DNA from: Bordetella trematum
GTDB taxonomy: Bacteria; Pseudomonadota; Gammaproteobacteria; Burkholderiales; Burkholderiaceae_B
DNA: 64,000 nt
Assembly: GCF_900078335.1 (NCBI RefSeq)
Contig: NZ_FKBR01000019.1
Span: 289,655-353,654 of the forward strand
Direction: 5' to 3'
Both the position numbers and the translations under genes were made by a program. Shown in pieces: positions 1-8,369 of this stretch. The notes beneath the pieces are model-generated. The model ran no database searches. It was not told where the DNA came from and worked only from the letters and a program-made list of their open reading frames with translations. The first letter of the stretch is position 1. The number at the start of each line of letters is the position of its first letter.

Positions 1-784
1 CCAGCTTGTGCCCGTGGGCGATGAAGCGCGTGCTGACCGGCAGACGCTGCCGGATGGCCTGCAGGGCGGAGTTGCCGCCATAGGCCACGACGGCGTCGGC
101 CTGCGCGTAGAGGGCGCTGGCCTCATCGCCACCGGCGCCGCGCCACCAGACCACGGCCAGGCAGTCCGCCAGGGGCGGGTGGACGTCGGCCAGCACGCGC
201 GCGAACCAACCTGCGAACAGCGGCTCGGCGCTGGGCAGCTTGCCGATGTTGCCTGCCTTGACCAGCAGGCCGCATACCAGGCTCCAGAGCGCCAGGGCCG
301 GCACATTGCCGGCCCAGCTGTGCGCCAGCAGGTCGGGGCCATAGGCGCGCACCGCGCCGCCCTTGGCGGCCGGCTGAAAGCCGTCCAGCACCTTGGGGTT
401 GGCGAAATCTTCGGCCACGAAGCGGCGCAGTTGCGGCGCGCGGAAGGTCTTGAGCAGGCCGGTCAGGCCCAGGCGAAGCATGTCGGCGTCATAGCCGGTG
501 ACCAGGGGCAGCAGGGCATCGGCCTGCTGGCGCAGCGGTTCGGCCGGGTCCAGCAGACGTGCGACGGCCCGATCGACGATGGTGATGATCTCGTCGACGC
601 CCAGCGTTTTCAGATGGATGGCGCTGGCGGCGCGCACGCGCTGCGCCAGCGCCTGCATCTGCGCCGGCGACAGGATGGGCAGCGCGACCTCCAGTTGCTG
701 GCCGTCGCGCGCGAAGGATGCCGTGTGCCAGCCGACCTCGTGCGAGGCCAGGCCGGGCAGGTAGCCGGCTTCGATCCGGCGCAC
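1..784 (-). CDS. LuxC-like acyl-CoA reductase (partial, C-terminus outside window)
   Basis: The minus frame reads about 261 residues beginning VRRIEAGYLPGL and continuing with motifs such as AKGGAVRAYGPDLLAHSWAG, and resembles the LuxC/acyl-CoA reductase family, which reduces acyl groups to aldehydes with NADPH. There is no ATG at the head of this frame. A GTG at the start used here is the first plausible codon, but the frame is open further upstream. The product may instead be the second half of a LuxE-LuxC fusion, because adding one base near 805 joins the upstream LuxE frame directly to it. The catalytic cysteine region lies beyond the window edge. The family call rests on remembered conservation and is good, while the start is uncertain. 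Confidence 0.7.
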   Translation of the reverse strand, partial: MRRIEAGYLPGLASHEVGWHTASFARDGQQLEVALPILSPAQMQALAQRVRAASAIHLKTLGVDEIITIVDRAVARLLDPAEPLRQQADALLPLVTGYDADMLRLGLTGLLKTFRAPQLRRFVAEDFANPKVLDGFQPAAKGGAVRAYGPDLLAHSWAGNVPALALWSLVCGLLVKAGNIGKLPSAEPLFAGWFARVLADVHPPLADCLAVVWWRGAGGDEASALYAQADAVVAYGGNSALQAIRQRLPVSTRFIAHGHKL

Positions 785-1875
785 GTTCGTGGCGCGCTGG
801 ACCGCAGGAATTCCTCGACCGCCAGCGAGCAGCCCTTGGCCTGGGCGCCTTCGGCGCGGCCCAGCAGCAGAAAGCCGCCCTCGGCCGGCGCCCCGACATC
901 TTCGGTCAGGATGGTGGTGACGGAATTGAAATTCCCCAGATCGCAATGCGCCAGGATGCCACGCTCGCCCTGTGGCACGTTTTGGCCGGTGACCGGATCG
1001 ACCAGGCGCGAGCGGATCCAGTGGGGCCCGGATTTGACGGACGGCAGCGTGGCGTTGCCGTCGTCGTAGAACTGGGTGCTCAGTTCGGTCATGCCGTACA
1101 TATTGATGCACAGCGTGCGCGGCACGCCCAGCAGCTCGCTCAGCTCGGCGTAGAACGCCTCCAGCGGCAGCTCGCGGGATTGTTTCTTGTAGCCGCCGGT
1201 GTCGAGAATGCGGCTGCCTGCGGGCAGGCGGAAGCGGCGGCCCTCGCGACGCAAGGCATCGATGACGTGCACAAAGCTGAAGCTCGCGCCCAGCAGGGCA
1301 TAGGGGCGGCCTTCGCCTTCGGCCTGCTCCAGCGTCTGCCACAGCGCCTGCAGGTCCATGCCTTGCGGCGTCATGAAATAGCGGCTGTTGGCGGTGCCGA
1401 AGGTCGACTTGGCCAGCGCCAGATAGTGCGCCAGCGAAGAGTTGGGCATGGCCGTCTCGTCGGGGAAGAGAATCCCCATCGGCAGCCGTTGCACACCCTG
1501 CATGAAGCGTTGCGCGAAATGGCGCGTCATCGAGAGGTCGTAGACCTCAAGGTGGGGATGAAAATGCCGCCCGCGCATGTCGGCGCGGGTGGTGCCGCTG
1601 GTCATGAAGACGCGCTCATCGGGGCGCGGCGGCTCGCAGCGCAGCTCCATGGCCTTGAAGGCGTCGATCGGCACGGGCGGGATGTCGCTCCAGGTGGTCA
1701 CGCGCCGTGGCGTGGCGCCGCGCCGCTGGCAGAAACTGCGATAGGCGGGATTGGCACCATACTGGTAGGCGAACAGTCGCAAGGCGAGCTGGTCGAACTG
1801 GGTGTCGCTGCAGCCGTCCTGGGCAATGAATTCGAGTAGATCCGCAAGCGGCGGTTCGACGTGGGTCATGAGCAT
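610..1875 (-). CDS. LuxE-like acyl-protein synthetase, 3' end probably frameshifted
   Basis: About 357 residues match the LuxE acyl-protein synthetase family, which is related to adenylate-forming ligases and passes an activated acyl group to a partner reductase. Visible motifs include FMTSGTTRADMRG (ATP-binding loop, SGTT), ILDTGGYKKQS and INMYGMTELSTQF. After EEFL (codon at 805-807) the frame turns into about 64 Arg/Cys/Pro-rich residues typical of an out-of-phase reading of GC-rich DNA, while the LuxC sequence continues in another frame. I take the true coding end to be near 805. I chose the first ATG of MLMTH because any longer start would run through the TPP aptamer; a second ATG lies two codons on. 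No strong ribosome binding site is visible. Confidence 0.7.
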   Translation of the reverse strand: MLMTHVEPPLADLLEFIAQDGCSDTQFDQLALRLFAYQYGANPAYRSFCQRRGATPRRVTTWSDIPPVPIDAFKAMELRCEPPRPDERVFMTSGTTRADMRGRHFHPHLEVYDLSMTRHFAQRFMQGVQRLPMGILFPDETAMPNSSLAHYLALAKSTFGTANSRYFMTPQGMDLQALWQTLEQAEGEGRPYALLGASFSFVHVIDALRREGRRFRLPAGSRILDTGGYKKQSRELPLEAFYAELSELLGVPRTLCINMYGMTELSTQFYDDGNATLPSVKSGPHWIRSRLVDPVTGQNVPQGERGILAHCDLGNFNSVTTILTEDVGAPAEGGFLLLGRAEGAQAKGCSLAVEEFLRSSAPRTCAGSKPATCPAWPRTRSAGTRHPSRATASNWRSRCPSCRRRRCRRWRSACAPPAPSI

Positions 1876-1935
1876 TCTGGGAGGCCGGTTGATGGATGCT
1901 CCGAAGCCCGGGTGGCCTGGCCCTGTCGAGATCAG

Positions 1936-2010
1936 TGCTCTTCTTACGCCGGCATGAACCGGGTCAAGTTCGCGGGTGTGGATCTCAGCACTGGCGTGCA
2001 CCCCGGAGCA
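1936..2010 (-). promoter_or_regulatory. TPP (thiamine pyrophosphate) riboswitch aptamer, THI element
   Basis: Read on the minus strand the segment carries the conserved THI-box blocks in order: CGGGGTGC, CTGAGA, ACCCGCGAACTTGACC, and CCGGTTCATGCCGGCGTAAGA. The ends TGCTC and GAGCA pair as P1. This matches the TPP aptamer layout known from thiC and thiM leaders. It ends about 60 bases before the LuxE-like ATG and points at that gene. I see no U-tract terminator between the aptamer and the gene, so control of translation is as likely as attenuation. Confidence 0.92.
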
Positions 2011-2096
2011 GGCCTCATGTTAACCCGCAATGCGCCGGCCGGCCCCGGCGCGGACCGGATCTGGCCGCGCGCAGGCATCCTGCGTAAACTGGCGCC

Positions 2097-2711
2097 ATGC
2101 TACGCATCGACCAACTCGGCAAGCGCTACGGCGACCACATCGTCTTTGAAGGCCTGACGCACAGGTTTGCGCCCGGCTGTCTGGCGCTGTGCGAAGAAGA
2201 CAGCACCGGCAAATCCACGCTGCTGGGCATTCTGGCGGGCGCGATCGCCCCGGATGCGGGCGAGGTCTGGATTGAGGGGCGGGCGTTGCACGGGGCTGCC
2301 GAAGGCGCGCGTCGCCGCCTGGCCTATGTGCCGGATAACTGCCTGACCGAACCGCAGCAGACCGGCCGCGGCCTGCTCGAACAGGCCGCGCAGGACAAGG
2401 GCGTGGCGCTGGATGCGGCCGTCTTCGAGCTGGCCGCGGCGCTGGGCCTGATGCCGCATCTGGACAAGCGCCTCGAGCAGATGTCGACCGGGACGCGCCG
2501 CAAGGTCTACCTGACGGCCGCGCAGCTGGGCGCGCCGGCGCTGGTGGTCGCCGATGGCCCCAGCAACGGGCTGGATGCGGCTGCCCGCGGCGTGCTGGCC
2601 GACGTGTTCCGGGCCTGGGGGCGCGATCGTGTGGTGATCTTCGCCAGCCACGACGAGGCGCTGGTCGAGGCCTGCGGCGCGCGTCGCATCGAGGTCGGCG
2701 CGTTGCGTTAA
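2097..2711 (+). CDS. ABC transporter ATP-binding protein with degenerate catalytic motifs
   Basis: This 204-residue protein has the order of an ABC nucleotide-binding domain, but its key motifs are altered. The P-loop reads EEDSTGKST (residues 33-41), so two of the usual glycines are replaced. The signature is MSTGT rather than LSGGQ. Walker B reads VVADGPSNGLD, with Gly at the position of the catalytic glutamate (residue 154). The H-loop histidine in ASHDEA (185) is kept. No permease or binding-protein gene is adjacent; the gene is divergent from the TPP-luxE unit and its stop overlaps that of the next, convergent gene by four bases. It may bind ATP weakly or have a regulatory role; activity is doubtful. 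Confidence 0.75.
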   Translation: MLRIDQLGKRYGDHIVFEGLTHRFAPGCLALCEEDSTGKSTLLGILAGAIAPDAGEVWIEGRALHGAAEGARRRLAYVPDNCLTEPQQTGRGLLEQAAQDKGVALDAAVFELAAALGLMPHLDKRLEQMSTGTRRKVYLTAAQLGAPALVVADGPSNGLDAAARGVLADVFRAWGRDRVVIFASHDEALVEACGARRIEVGALR

Positions 2712-4174
2712 TCCAGTTTTCCGATCGGGAACTGCATATCCTGGTAGCGCACGAAGCGCGAGCCGCGCATCAGGCGGTAGCCCGCCCAGATCAGCAGAAA
2801 CAAGGGGATGCCGATGTAGGTGGCGGCCGCGCCGACCCAGTCGATGCGGTCCTGCAGGAAGGCTTCGTAGTTCTGGCCCAAAGTGATGATCAGGCAGAGC
2901 GTGAACGCAAACAGCGGCCCGAAGGGAAAGAAGGGCGAGACATAGGGCAGATCAGCCAGCCTGCCTCCCTGCTTGAGATAGCCGCGCCGGAAGCGATAGT
3001 GACTCAGCGCGATGCCCAGCCAGGCGATGAAGCCCGTCATGCCAGACGTGTTCAGCAGCCAGATGTAGACCTCGTTGGGGCTGAACACGAAAGACAGAAA
3101 GCACAGCGCGGCGATCGCCGTGGTGGCCAGCAGTGCGCGCAGCGGCACGCCGTGGGCCGTGACGCGCGCAAACCAGGCCGGCGCCTTGCCTTCGCGCGCC
3201 AGTGCGTACAGCATGCGGGTGGCGGCATACATGCCGGAGTTGCCGGCCGACAGCACCGACGTGAGGACCACCGCGTTCATGATGGAGGCCGCCGCCAGCA
3301 GGCCGGCGCGCTCGAAGATGAGGGCAAAGGGGCTGACGCTGATGTCGCCCACGCCGTCGCGCAGCAGATGCGGGTCGGTGTAGGGGATCAGCAGACCGAT
3401 CACGGCAATGGCCAGCACATAGAAAAGCAGGATGCGCCAGAACACCTGGCGCACGGCGCGTGGCAGGTTGCGCGCCGGATCCTTGGATTCTCCGGCTGCA
3501 ATGCCGATCAGCTCGGTGCCCTGGAACGAGAAGCCGACCACCATGGCCACGCCGATCAGGGCGGCGAAACCGCCGGCAAAGGGCGCATCGCCGATGGTGA
3601 GGTTGTGCCAGCCGCCGGTTTCGCCGCCGCGGATGATGCCCAGCAGCATCAGCACGCCCATGGCAATGAAGGCGATCACGGCAATCACCTTGATCAGGGC
3701 GAACCAGAACTCGGCCTCGCCGAAACCGCGCGCCGACAGCGCGTTCAGGCCGAAGGTGATGGCCAGGAACAGCGCGCTCCAATAGACCCCGGGCACGTCG
3801 GGAAACCAGTAGGCCATGACCAGCTGGGCGGCCACCAGATCGACGGCGACCGTGACGGCCCAGTTGTACCAGTAGTTCCAGCCCAGGGCGAAACCGAAGC
3901 CGGGCTCGACATAGCGCGCGCCGTAGGTCGAGAACGAGCCGGCCACGGGCATGGCGGCGGCCAGTTCGCCCAGGCTGGTCATCAGGAAATAGACCATCAG
4001 GCCGATCAGGGCGTAGCCCAGCAGCGCGCCGCCCGGGCCTGCCTGGGCGATGGTGTTGCCGGAGGCCACGAACAGCCCCGTACCGATCGAGCCGCCGACG
4101 GCAATCATGGACAGGTGGCGGGCCGACAGGGTGCGGCGCAGGCCCTCCGGCGTCGAGACGTCGCGGGCGGGCAT
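2708..4174 (-). CDS. Amino-acid permease, APC superfamily (LysP-like), copy 1
   Basis: A 488-residue inner-membrane transporter with about 12 hydrophobic segments. The N-terminus carries LSMIAVGGSIGTGLFVASG, the first-helix glycine motif of the AAT/APC family, followed by GPGGALLGY and SLGELAAAMP. Length and motifs fit LysP and related basic amino-acid:H+ symporters, although substrate cannot be read from sequence. I start at ATG for MPARDVS. A TTG nine codons upstream (4201) has a good GGAAG ribosome site seven bases before it and could be the true start. It lies directly downstream of a close paralogue on the same strand. Confidence 0.88.
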   Translation of the reverse strand: MPARDVSTPEGLRRTLSARHLSMIAVGGSIGTGLFVASGNTIAQAGPGGALLGYALIGLMVYFLMTSLGELAAAMPVAGSFSTYGARYVEPGFGFALGWNYWYNWAVTVAVDLVAAQLVMAYWFPDVPGVYWSALFLAITFGLNALSARGFGEAEFWFALIKVIAVIAFIAMGVLMLLGIIRGGETGGWHNLTIGDAPFAGGFAALIGVAMVVGFSFQGTELIGIAAGESKDPARNLPRAVRQVFWRILLFYVLAIAVIGLLIPYTDPHLLRDGVGDISVSPFALIFERAGLLAAASIMNAVVLTSVLSAGNSGMYAATRMLYALAREGKAPAWFARVTAHGVPLRALLATTAIAALCFLSFVFSPNEVYIWLLNTSGMTGFIAWLGIALSHYRFRRGYLKQGGRLADLPYVSPFFPFGPLFAFTLCLIITLGQNYEAFLQDRIDWVGAAATYIGIPLFLLIWAGYRLMRGSRFVRYQDMQFPIGKLD

Positions 4175-4278
4175 GGGGGTGGCGCGATTGGGATCAGCCA
4201 AGATCGTGCTTCCTTCAGGGGGCGGGCCGGATGGGCCTGTTGGCGTAAAACGGGGGAGCATAACGCATGGGCTGGGCC

Positions 4279-5793
4279 TCAAGGGCGCGCCGCATCGTCG
4301 CCGGGGCGGGGCTCGTCCTGGTAGTCGAAACGCATATCCTGGTAGCGGATCCAGCGTGATCGGCGCATCAGCCGGTAGCCTGCCCAGGTTGCCAGGAACA
4401 GCACGATGCCGAGGTAGGTGGACAGCGCCCCGCCCCAGTCGATGCGATCCTGCAGGAAGGCCTCGTAGTTCTGGCCCAATGTGATCACCAGGCACAGCAC
4501 GAAGGCCAGCAGCGGCCCGCAGGGAAAGAGGCCGGCGCGATAGGGCAGGGCGGCCGGATCGTGGCCGTGCAGCAGGTAACCCTTGCGGAAGCGATAGTGG
4601 CTGACGGCGATGCTCAGCCAGATGATGAACTCGGTCATGCCGGCCAGATTGAGCAGCCAGATATAGACCGCCTGCGGGCTGTAGATGGCGCTGAACAGGC
4701 AAAGGCTGGCCAGGGCGGTGGTGCCGGCCAGGGCATGGACCGGCACGCCCGAGCGCGACAGGCGCGCAAAACGGCGCGGCGCCATGCCTTCGCGGGCCAT
4801 GTTGAACAGCATGCGGGTGGCCGCGTACATGCCCGAGTTGCCGGCCGACAGCACCGAGGTCAGGATGACGGCGTTCATCACGGTGGCCGCCGAGAGCAGG
4901 CCGGCCTTCTCGAACACCAGGGTGAAGGGGCTGACCGCGATGTCGCTGACATCGCTGCGCAGCAGCTGCGGGTCGGTATAAGGCAGCAGCAGGCCGATCA
5001 CGGCGATCGACAGCACGTAGAACAGCAGGATGCGCCAGAACACCCGCTTGATGGCCAGCGGCACGTTGCGGCGCGGATTCTCGGACTCGCCGGCAGCCAC
5101 GCCGACCAGCTCGGTGCCCTGGAAGGAATAGGCCACCACCATGGCCACGCCTACCAGCGTGGCGAAGTTGCCGACGAAGGGCGCCTCGCCCACACTCCAG
5201 TTGGACAGGCCCGGCGAGGGCACATCGTGCACGATGCCCGAGAGCATGGCCACCCCGGTGATCAGGAAGCACACCACGGCGATTACCTTGATCAGCGCGA
5301 ACCAGTATTCGCTTTCGCCGAAACCGCGCGCCGAAAAGGCATTCAGGCCCAGCATCAGCAGCAGGAACAGGCAGCTCCAGAGAATGCCGGGCACGTCCGG
5401 CAGCCAGTAGGCCATGACGAGCTGGGCCGCCACCAGATCCACCGCCACCACGACCGCCCAGCTGAACCAGAAGTTCCAGCCCAGGGCAAAGCCCAGGCCT
5501 TCATCGACATAGCGCGCGGCATAGGTGGCAAAGGAGCCGGGCACTGGCATGAAGGCGGCCAGTTCGCCCAGGCTGGTCATGATGAAGTAGACCATCAGGC
5601 CGAGCACGAGGTAGGTAAGCAGCGCGCCGCCGGGGCCGGCCTGGGCGATGGTGGCGCCGGAGGCCACGAACAGCCCCGTGCCGATGGCCCCGCCGATGGC
5701 GATCATGGTGAGATGGCGCGGTTTGAGCACCCGCCGCAGATGCGGGGCCTCGGCCTCGAAGGGCTGCGGCCCGGGCGAGTGGGAGGCGGACAT
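4279..5793 (-). CDS. Amino-acid permease, APC superfamily (LysP-like), copy 2
   Basis: A 504-residue membrane protein with the same fold and order of motifs as the neighbouring permease: LTMIAIGGAIGTGLFVASG near residue 30, then GPGGALLTY, SLGELAAFMP and QGTELVGVAAGES in mid-protein. The two differ most in the N-terminal tail and the C-terminus (here ending DDAARP). The ATG is supported by an AAAGGAA ribosome site. The pair looks like a tandem duplication, with both genes on the minus strand about 100 bases apart. Uptake of basic or other amino acids by proton symport is inferred from the family. Confidence 0.88.
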   Translation of the reverse strand: MSASHSPGPQPFEAEAPHLRRVLKPRHLTMIAIGGAIGTGLFVASGATIAQAGPGGALLTYLVLGLMVYFIMTSLGELAAFMPVPGSFATYAARYVDEGLGFALGWNFWFSWAVVVAVDLVAAQLVMAYWLPDVPGILWSCLFLLLMLGLNAFSARGFGESEYWFALIKVIAVVCFLITGVAMLSGIVHDVPSPGLSNWSVGEAPFVGNFATLVGVAMVVAYSFQGTELVGVAAGESENPRRNVPLAIKRVFWRILLFYVLSIAVIGLLLPYTDPQLLRSDVSDIAVSPFTLVFEKAGLLSAATVMNAVILTSVLSAGNSGMYAATRMLFNMAREGMAPRRFARLSRSGVPVHALAGTTALASLCLFSAIYSPQAVYIWLLNLAGMTEFIIWLSIAVSHYRFRKGYLLHGHDPAALPYRAGLFPCGPLLAFVLCLVITLGQNYEAFLQDRIDWGGALSTYLGIVLFLATWAGYRLMRRSRWIRYQDMRFDYQDEPRPGDDAARP

Positions 5794-5974
5794 ATCGGTG
5801 ATTCCTTTGCGTACTGATTCCGCCGCAGGCGGAAAAGAGGCGAAAGTGTATCGCGCGGGCGTCGGCCGGCTCTGTCCCCATTGTCTGAAAACCATGCGCG
5901 CCCTCTCGGGCCACAGTAAATCCATGCCAGCGCATACACTGTGGGCCGACACTGTTTTCCGGGCCTGCCCCATC

Positions 5975-7363
5975 GTGACTGATACGTCTTTTTCTTCCCT
6001 GCCCCTGTTGCCAGCCTTGCTGGAGAATCTGCAAAGCCTGGGCTTTGAACGCATGACGCCGATCCAGGCGCAAAGCCTGCCCCTGATCCTGGAGGGGCGC
6101 GATCTGATCGCGCAGGCTAAGACCGGCAGCGGCAAGACGGCAGCCTTCGGCCTGGGCGTGCTGCAGCGTCTGGATGTCGCGCGGCTGGCGCCGCAGGCCT
6201 TGCTGGTCTGCCCGACCCGCGAGCTGGCCGATCAGGTGGCCCAGGAGCTGCGTCGCCTGGCCCGGCTGATCCCGAACGTGAAAGTGCTGACGCTGTGCGG
6301 CGGGGCGGCCGCGCGTCCGCAGGCCGAGTCCCTGGCCCGGGGGGCGCATCTGGTGGTGGGCACGCCCGGACGACTGCAGGATCATCTGGCGCGCGGCAGC
6401 CTGGACCTGTCGGCACTCAATACCCTGGTGCTCGATGAGGCCGACCGCATGGTCGACATGGGCTTCTACGATGACATCGTGGCGATTGCCTCGCATTGCC
6501 CCGTCAAGCGCCAGACGCTGCTGTTTTCGGCCACCTATCCGGACAACATCCGCAAATTGTCGGCGCGCTTTCTGCGCAACCCGGCCGAGGTCAAGGTCGA
6601 GGCCCAGCATGACGCCAGCCGCATCGAGCAGGTGTTCTACGAGATCGAAGAAGAGCAGCGCCTTGACGCCGTGGCAACGCTGCTGGCGCATTACCGCCCC
6701 GTCTCCACGCTGGCTTTCTGCAATACCAAGGTGCGCAGCCACGATCTGGTCGAGCGCCTGCAGGCCGGGGGCATCAGCGCGCAGGCGCTCAATGGCGACC
6801 TGGAACAGCGCGAGCGCGACGAGATCCTGATCCAGTTCGCCAACCAGAGCTGCGCCGTGCTGGTGGCCACCGACGTGGCCGCGCGTGGGCTGGATATCCA
6901 GAACCTGGGCGCGGTGATCAACGTGGATGTCACCAAGGACACCGAGGTGCATGTGCATCGCATCGGCCGCAGCGGCCGGGGCGAGCAGAAAGGCCTGGCG
7001 TTGAGCCTGTGTTCGCCCGAGGAAATGCGCTGGGCCAATCTGATCGAGGAGTATCAGGGCCGGCCGCTGAAGTGGGCCGACATCAAGGCGCTCAAGCCCA
7101 AGGCGGATCGTCCGCTGCGTGCGCCCATGATCACCCTGAGCATCCAGGGCGGCAAAAAAGACAAACTGCGCCCCGGCGACCTGCTGGGCGCGCTGACCGG
7201 CGATGGCGGCCTGACCTTCGAGCAGGTGGGCAAGATCAACATCACCGAGTTCACCTCCTACGTGGCCCTGGACCGCCAGGTCGCCCGGGCGGCCTTCGAG
7301 CGCCTGTCCAACAGCAACATCAAGGGTCGGCGCTTTCGCATGCGCTTCCTGGAAGACGTATAG
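5975..7363 (+). CDS. dbpA: ATP-dependent RNA helicase DbpA
   Basis: This 462-residue DEAD-box helicase has the Q-motif (ERMTPIQAQSLP), motif I AKTGSGKT (48-55), motif II DEAD (154-157), motif III SAT, and motif VI HRIGRSGRG, followed by a roughly 75-residue C-terminal domain (LRPGDLLGALTGDGGLTFEQVGKI) that marks DbpA. In this family that domain binds hairpin 92 of 23S rRNA and targets the helicase to assembly of the large ribosomal subunit. Length agrees with E. coli DbpA. I use GTG (VTDTSF) as start because homology begins there; the open frame upstream reads as non-coding. The gene is divergent from the permeases. Confidence 0.93.
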   Translation: MTDTSFSSLPLLPALLENLQSLGFERMTPIQAQSLPLILEGRDLIAQAKTGSGKTAAFGLGVLQRLDVARLAPQALLVCPTRELADQVAQELRRLARLIPNVKVLTLCGGAAARPQAESLARGAHLVVGTPGRLQDHLARGSLDLSALNTLVLDEADRMVDMGFYDDIVAIASHCPVKRQTLLFSATYPDNIRKLSARFLRNPAEVKVEAQHDASRIEQVFYEIEEEQRLDAVATLLAHYRPVSTLAFCNTKVRSHDLVERLQAGGISAQALNGDLEQRERDEILIQFANQSCAVLVATDVAARGLDIQNLGAVINVDVTKDTEVHVHRIGRSGRGEQKGLALSLCSPEEMRWANLIEEYQGRPLKWADIKALKPKADRPLRAPMITLSIQGGKKDKLRPGDLLGALTGDGGLTFEQVGKINITEFTSYVALDRQVARAAFERLSNSNIKGRRFRMRFLEDV

Positions 7364-7654
7364 GCCTGTCGAAGGCGCGGCTTCAGACCTGGTGGGCGGT
7401 GCTGCCGGGGTTCCCGTTGCTCATGACGGATCCGGCTGATTCCCGGGGCGCGGGAGGTGACGCTGGTGCCGCGGCTTTGCCCTGGGGAAATACCTGGCCT
7501 GGGAGCAGGCCTACATTGTCTTAGTACGAATTGTCGTCACGCCGGGGCCGCCGGGCAGCGAACCCTCACTACACTGCATCAAGGGTTCCGCGCCCGGCCC
7601 GGGGCGGGACCGACAGACAGTGTTTGTTCCTGGTTTCTGGATAGGGGGATGGCT

Positions 7655-8227
7655 ATGTTCGGCTCGAAAGTCAATGGCAAGGTCGTGCTGTGGACGACGT
7701 TGGTGGGGGGCTTCATGAGTTCGCTCGTCAAGTGGGGGTCCGAGGTCAATATGCCGCCCCGGGTGCCGGGCGAGGTGTCGCCGCCGGGCGCCAATATCGA
7801 TGCCTGGCTGGGCTGGCTCGGATTCAACTCCCACTCCCTGGACTATGTCTACCAGGGAGCGACCATCCCCGGCGCCGTGACGCTGTATCACTGGCTGTTC
7901 AGCTTCGTGTTCGCCTTCGTGTATGTGGTCGGCTCGATCTACTGGCCCCGCATCCGGCTCTGGTATGGCGCGTGGTACGGGATCCTGATCACCGTGGTCA
8001 TGCACGGCTTGCTCATCCCTCTGTTCGGCTTCCGCAATCCGGTCTATGCCAATGGCGCGGTCGGCTGGCTCTGGAATCTCAACGGCTATGAGCTCTGGAG
8101 CGAGTTCCTGGGCCATATCTACTGGTCGGTGTCGATCGAGGTGTCGATGATCGCGGTGCTGGCGTATTTCGGGCGCCCCATCGCCGGGCGCTGGCTGCTC
8201 AAGCCCGGCGAGGCGCCAGCCTCGTGA
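7655..8227 (+). CDS. YagU-like (DUF1440) inner-membrane protein
   Basis: A roughly 190-residue integral membrane protein with conserved stretches KWGSEVNMPPR, HSLDYVYQGA, GAWYGILITVVMHG and ELWSEFLGHIYWSVSIE, as in the YagU/DUF1440 family. In E. coli YagU has been connected with acid resistance; function here is not shown. Four hydrophobic segments are evident. The second of two in-frame ATGs is chosen because AGGGGG lies six bases before it, whereas the first ATG (7649) directly abuts that site. A strong intrinsic terminator follows 26 bases after the stop. The gene stands alone. Confidence 0.8.
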   Translation: MFGSKVNGKVVLWTTLVGGFMSSLVKWGSEVNMPPRVPGEVSPPGANIDAWLGWLGFNSHSLDYVYQGATIPGAVTLYHWLFSFVFAFVYVVGSIYWPRIRLWYGAWYGILITVVMHGLLIPLFGFRNPVYANGAVGWLWNLNGYELWSEFLGHIYWSVSIEVSMIAVLAYFGRPIAGRWLLKPGEAPAS

Positions 8228-8253
8228 GTGCATCCGGGCGCAGCCTGCCCGAG

Positions 8254-8284
8254 AACCCGCAGACGGCCGTCTGCGGGTTTTTTT
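8254..8284 (+). terminator. Rho-independent terminator after the YagU-like gene
   Basis: A perfect inverted repeat with arm AACCCGCAGACGG is followed directly by a run of T. It lies downstream of the YagU-like stop and ahead of the VOC gene, so it separates the two transcripts. It is the clearest intrinsic terminator in the window. Confidence 0.93.
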
Positions 8285-8369
8285 ATTCCCGCCAGAGAGG
8301 GATGTAGGCCTGCCGCAGGCGTTCGTGACACTGTGGCATGATGCTTTTCCGTTAAGCAAGGAGAAAAAA

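Noticed and set aside
1-1069. Plus-strand open frame at the window start
   Set aside because: It lies opposite luxC and luxE and reads as an antisense pattern without domains.
2708-5272. A single 854-codon minus frame spanning both permeases
   Set aside because: Only the part from 4174 downward is permease in this frame. The upstream part is an out-of-phase reading of the second permease, which has its own start and stop.
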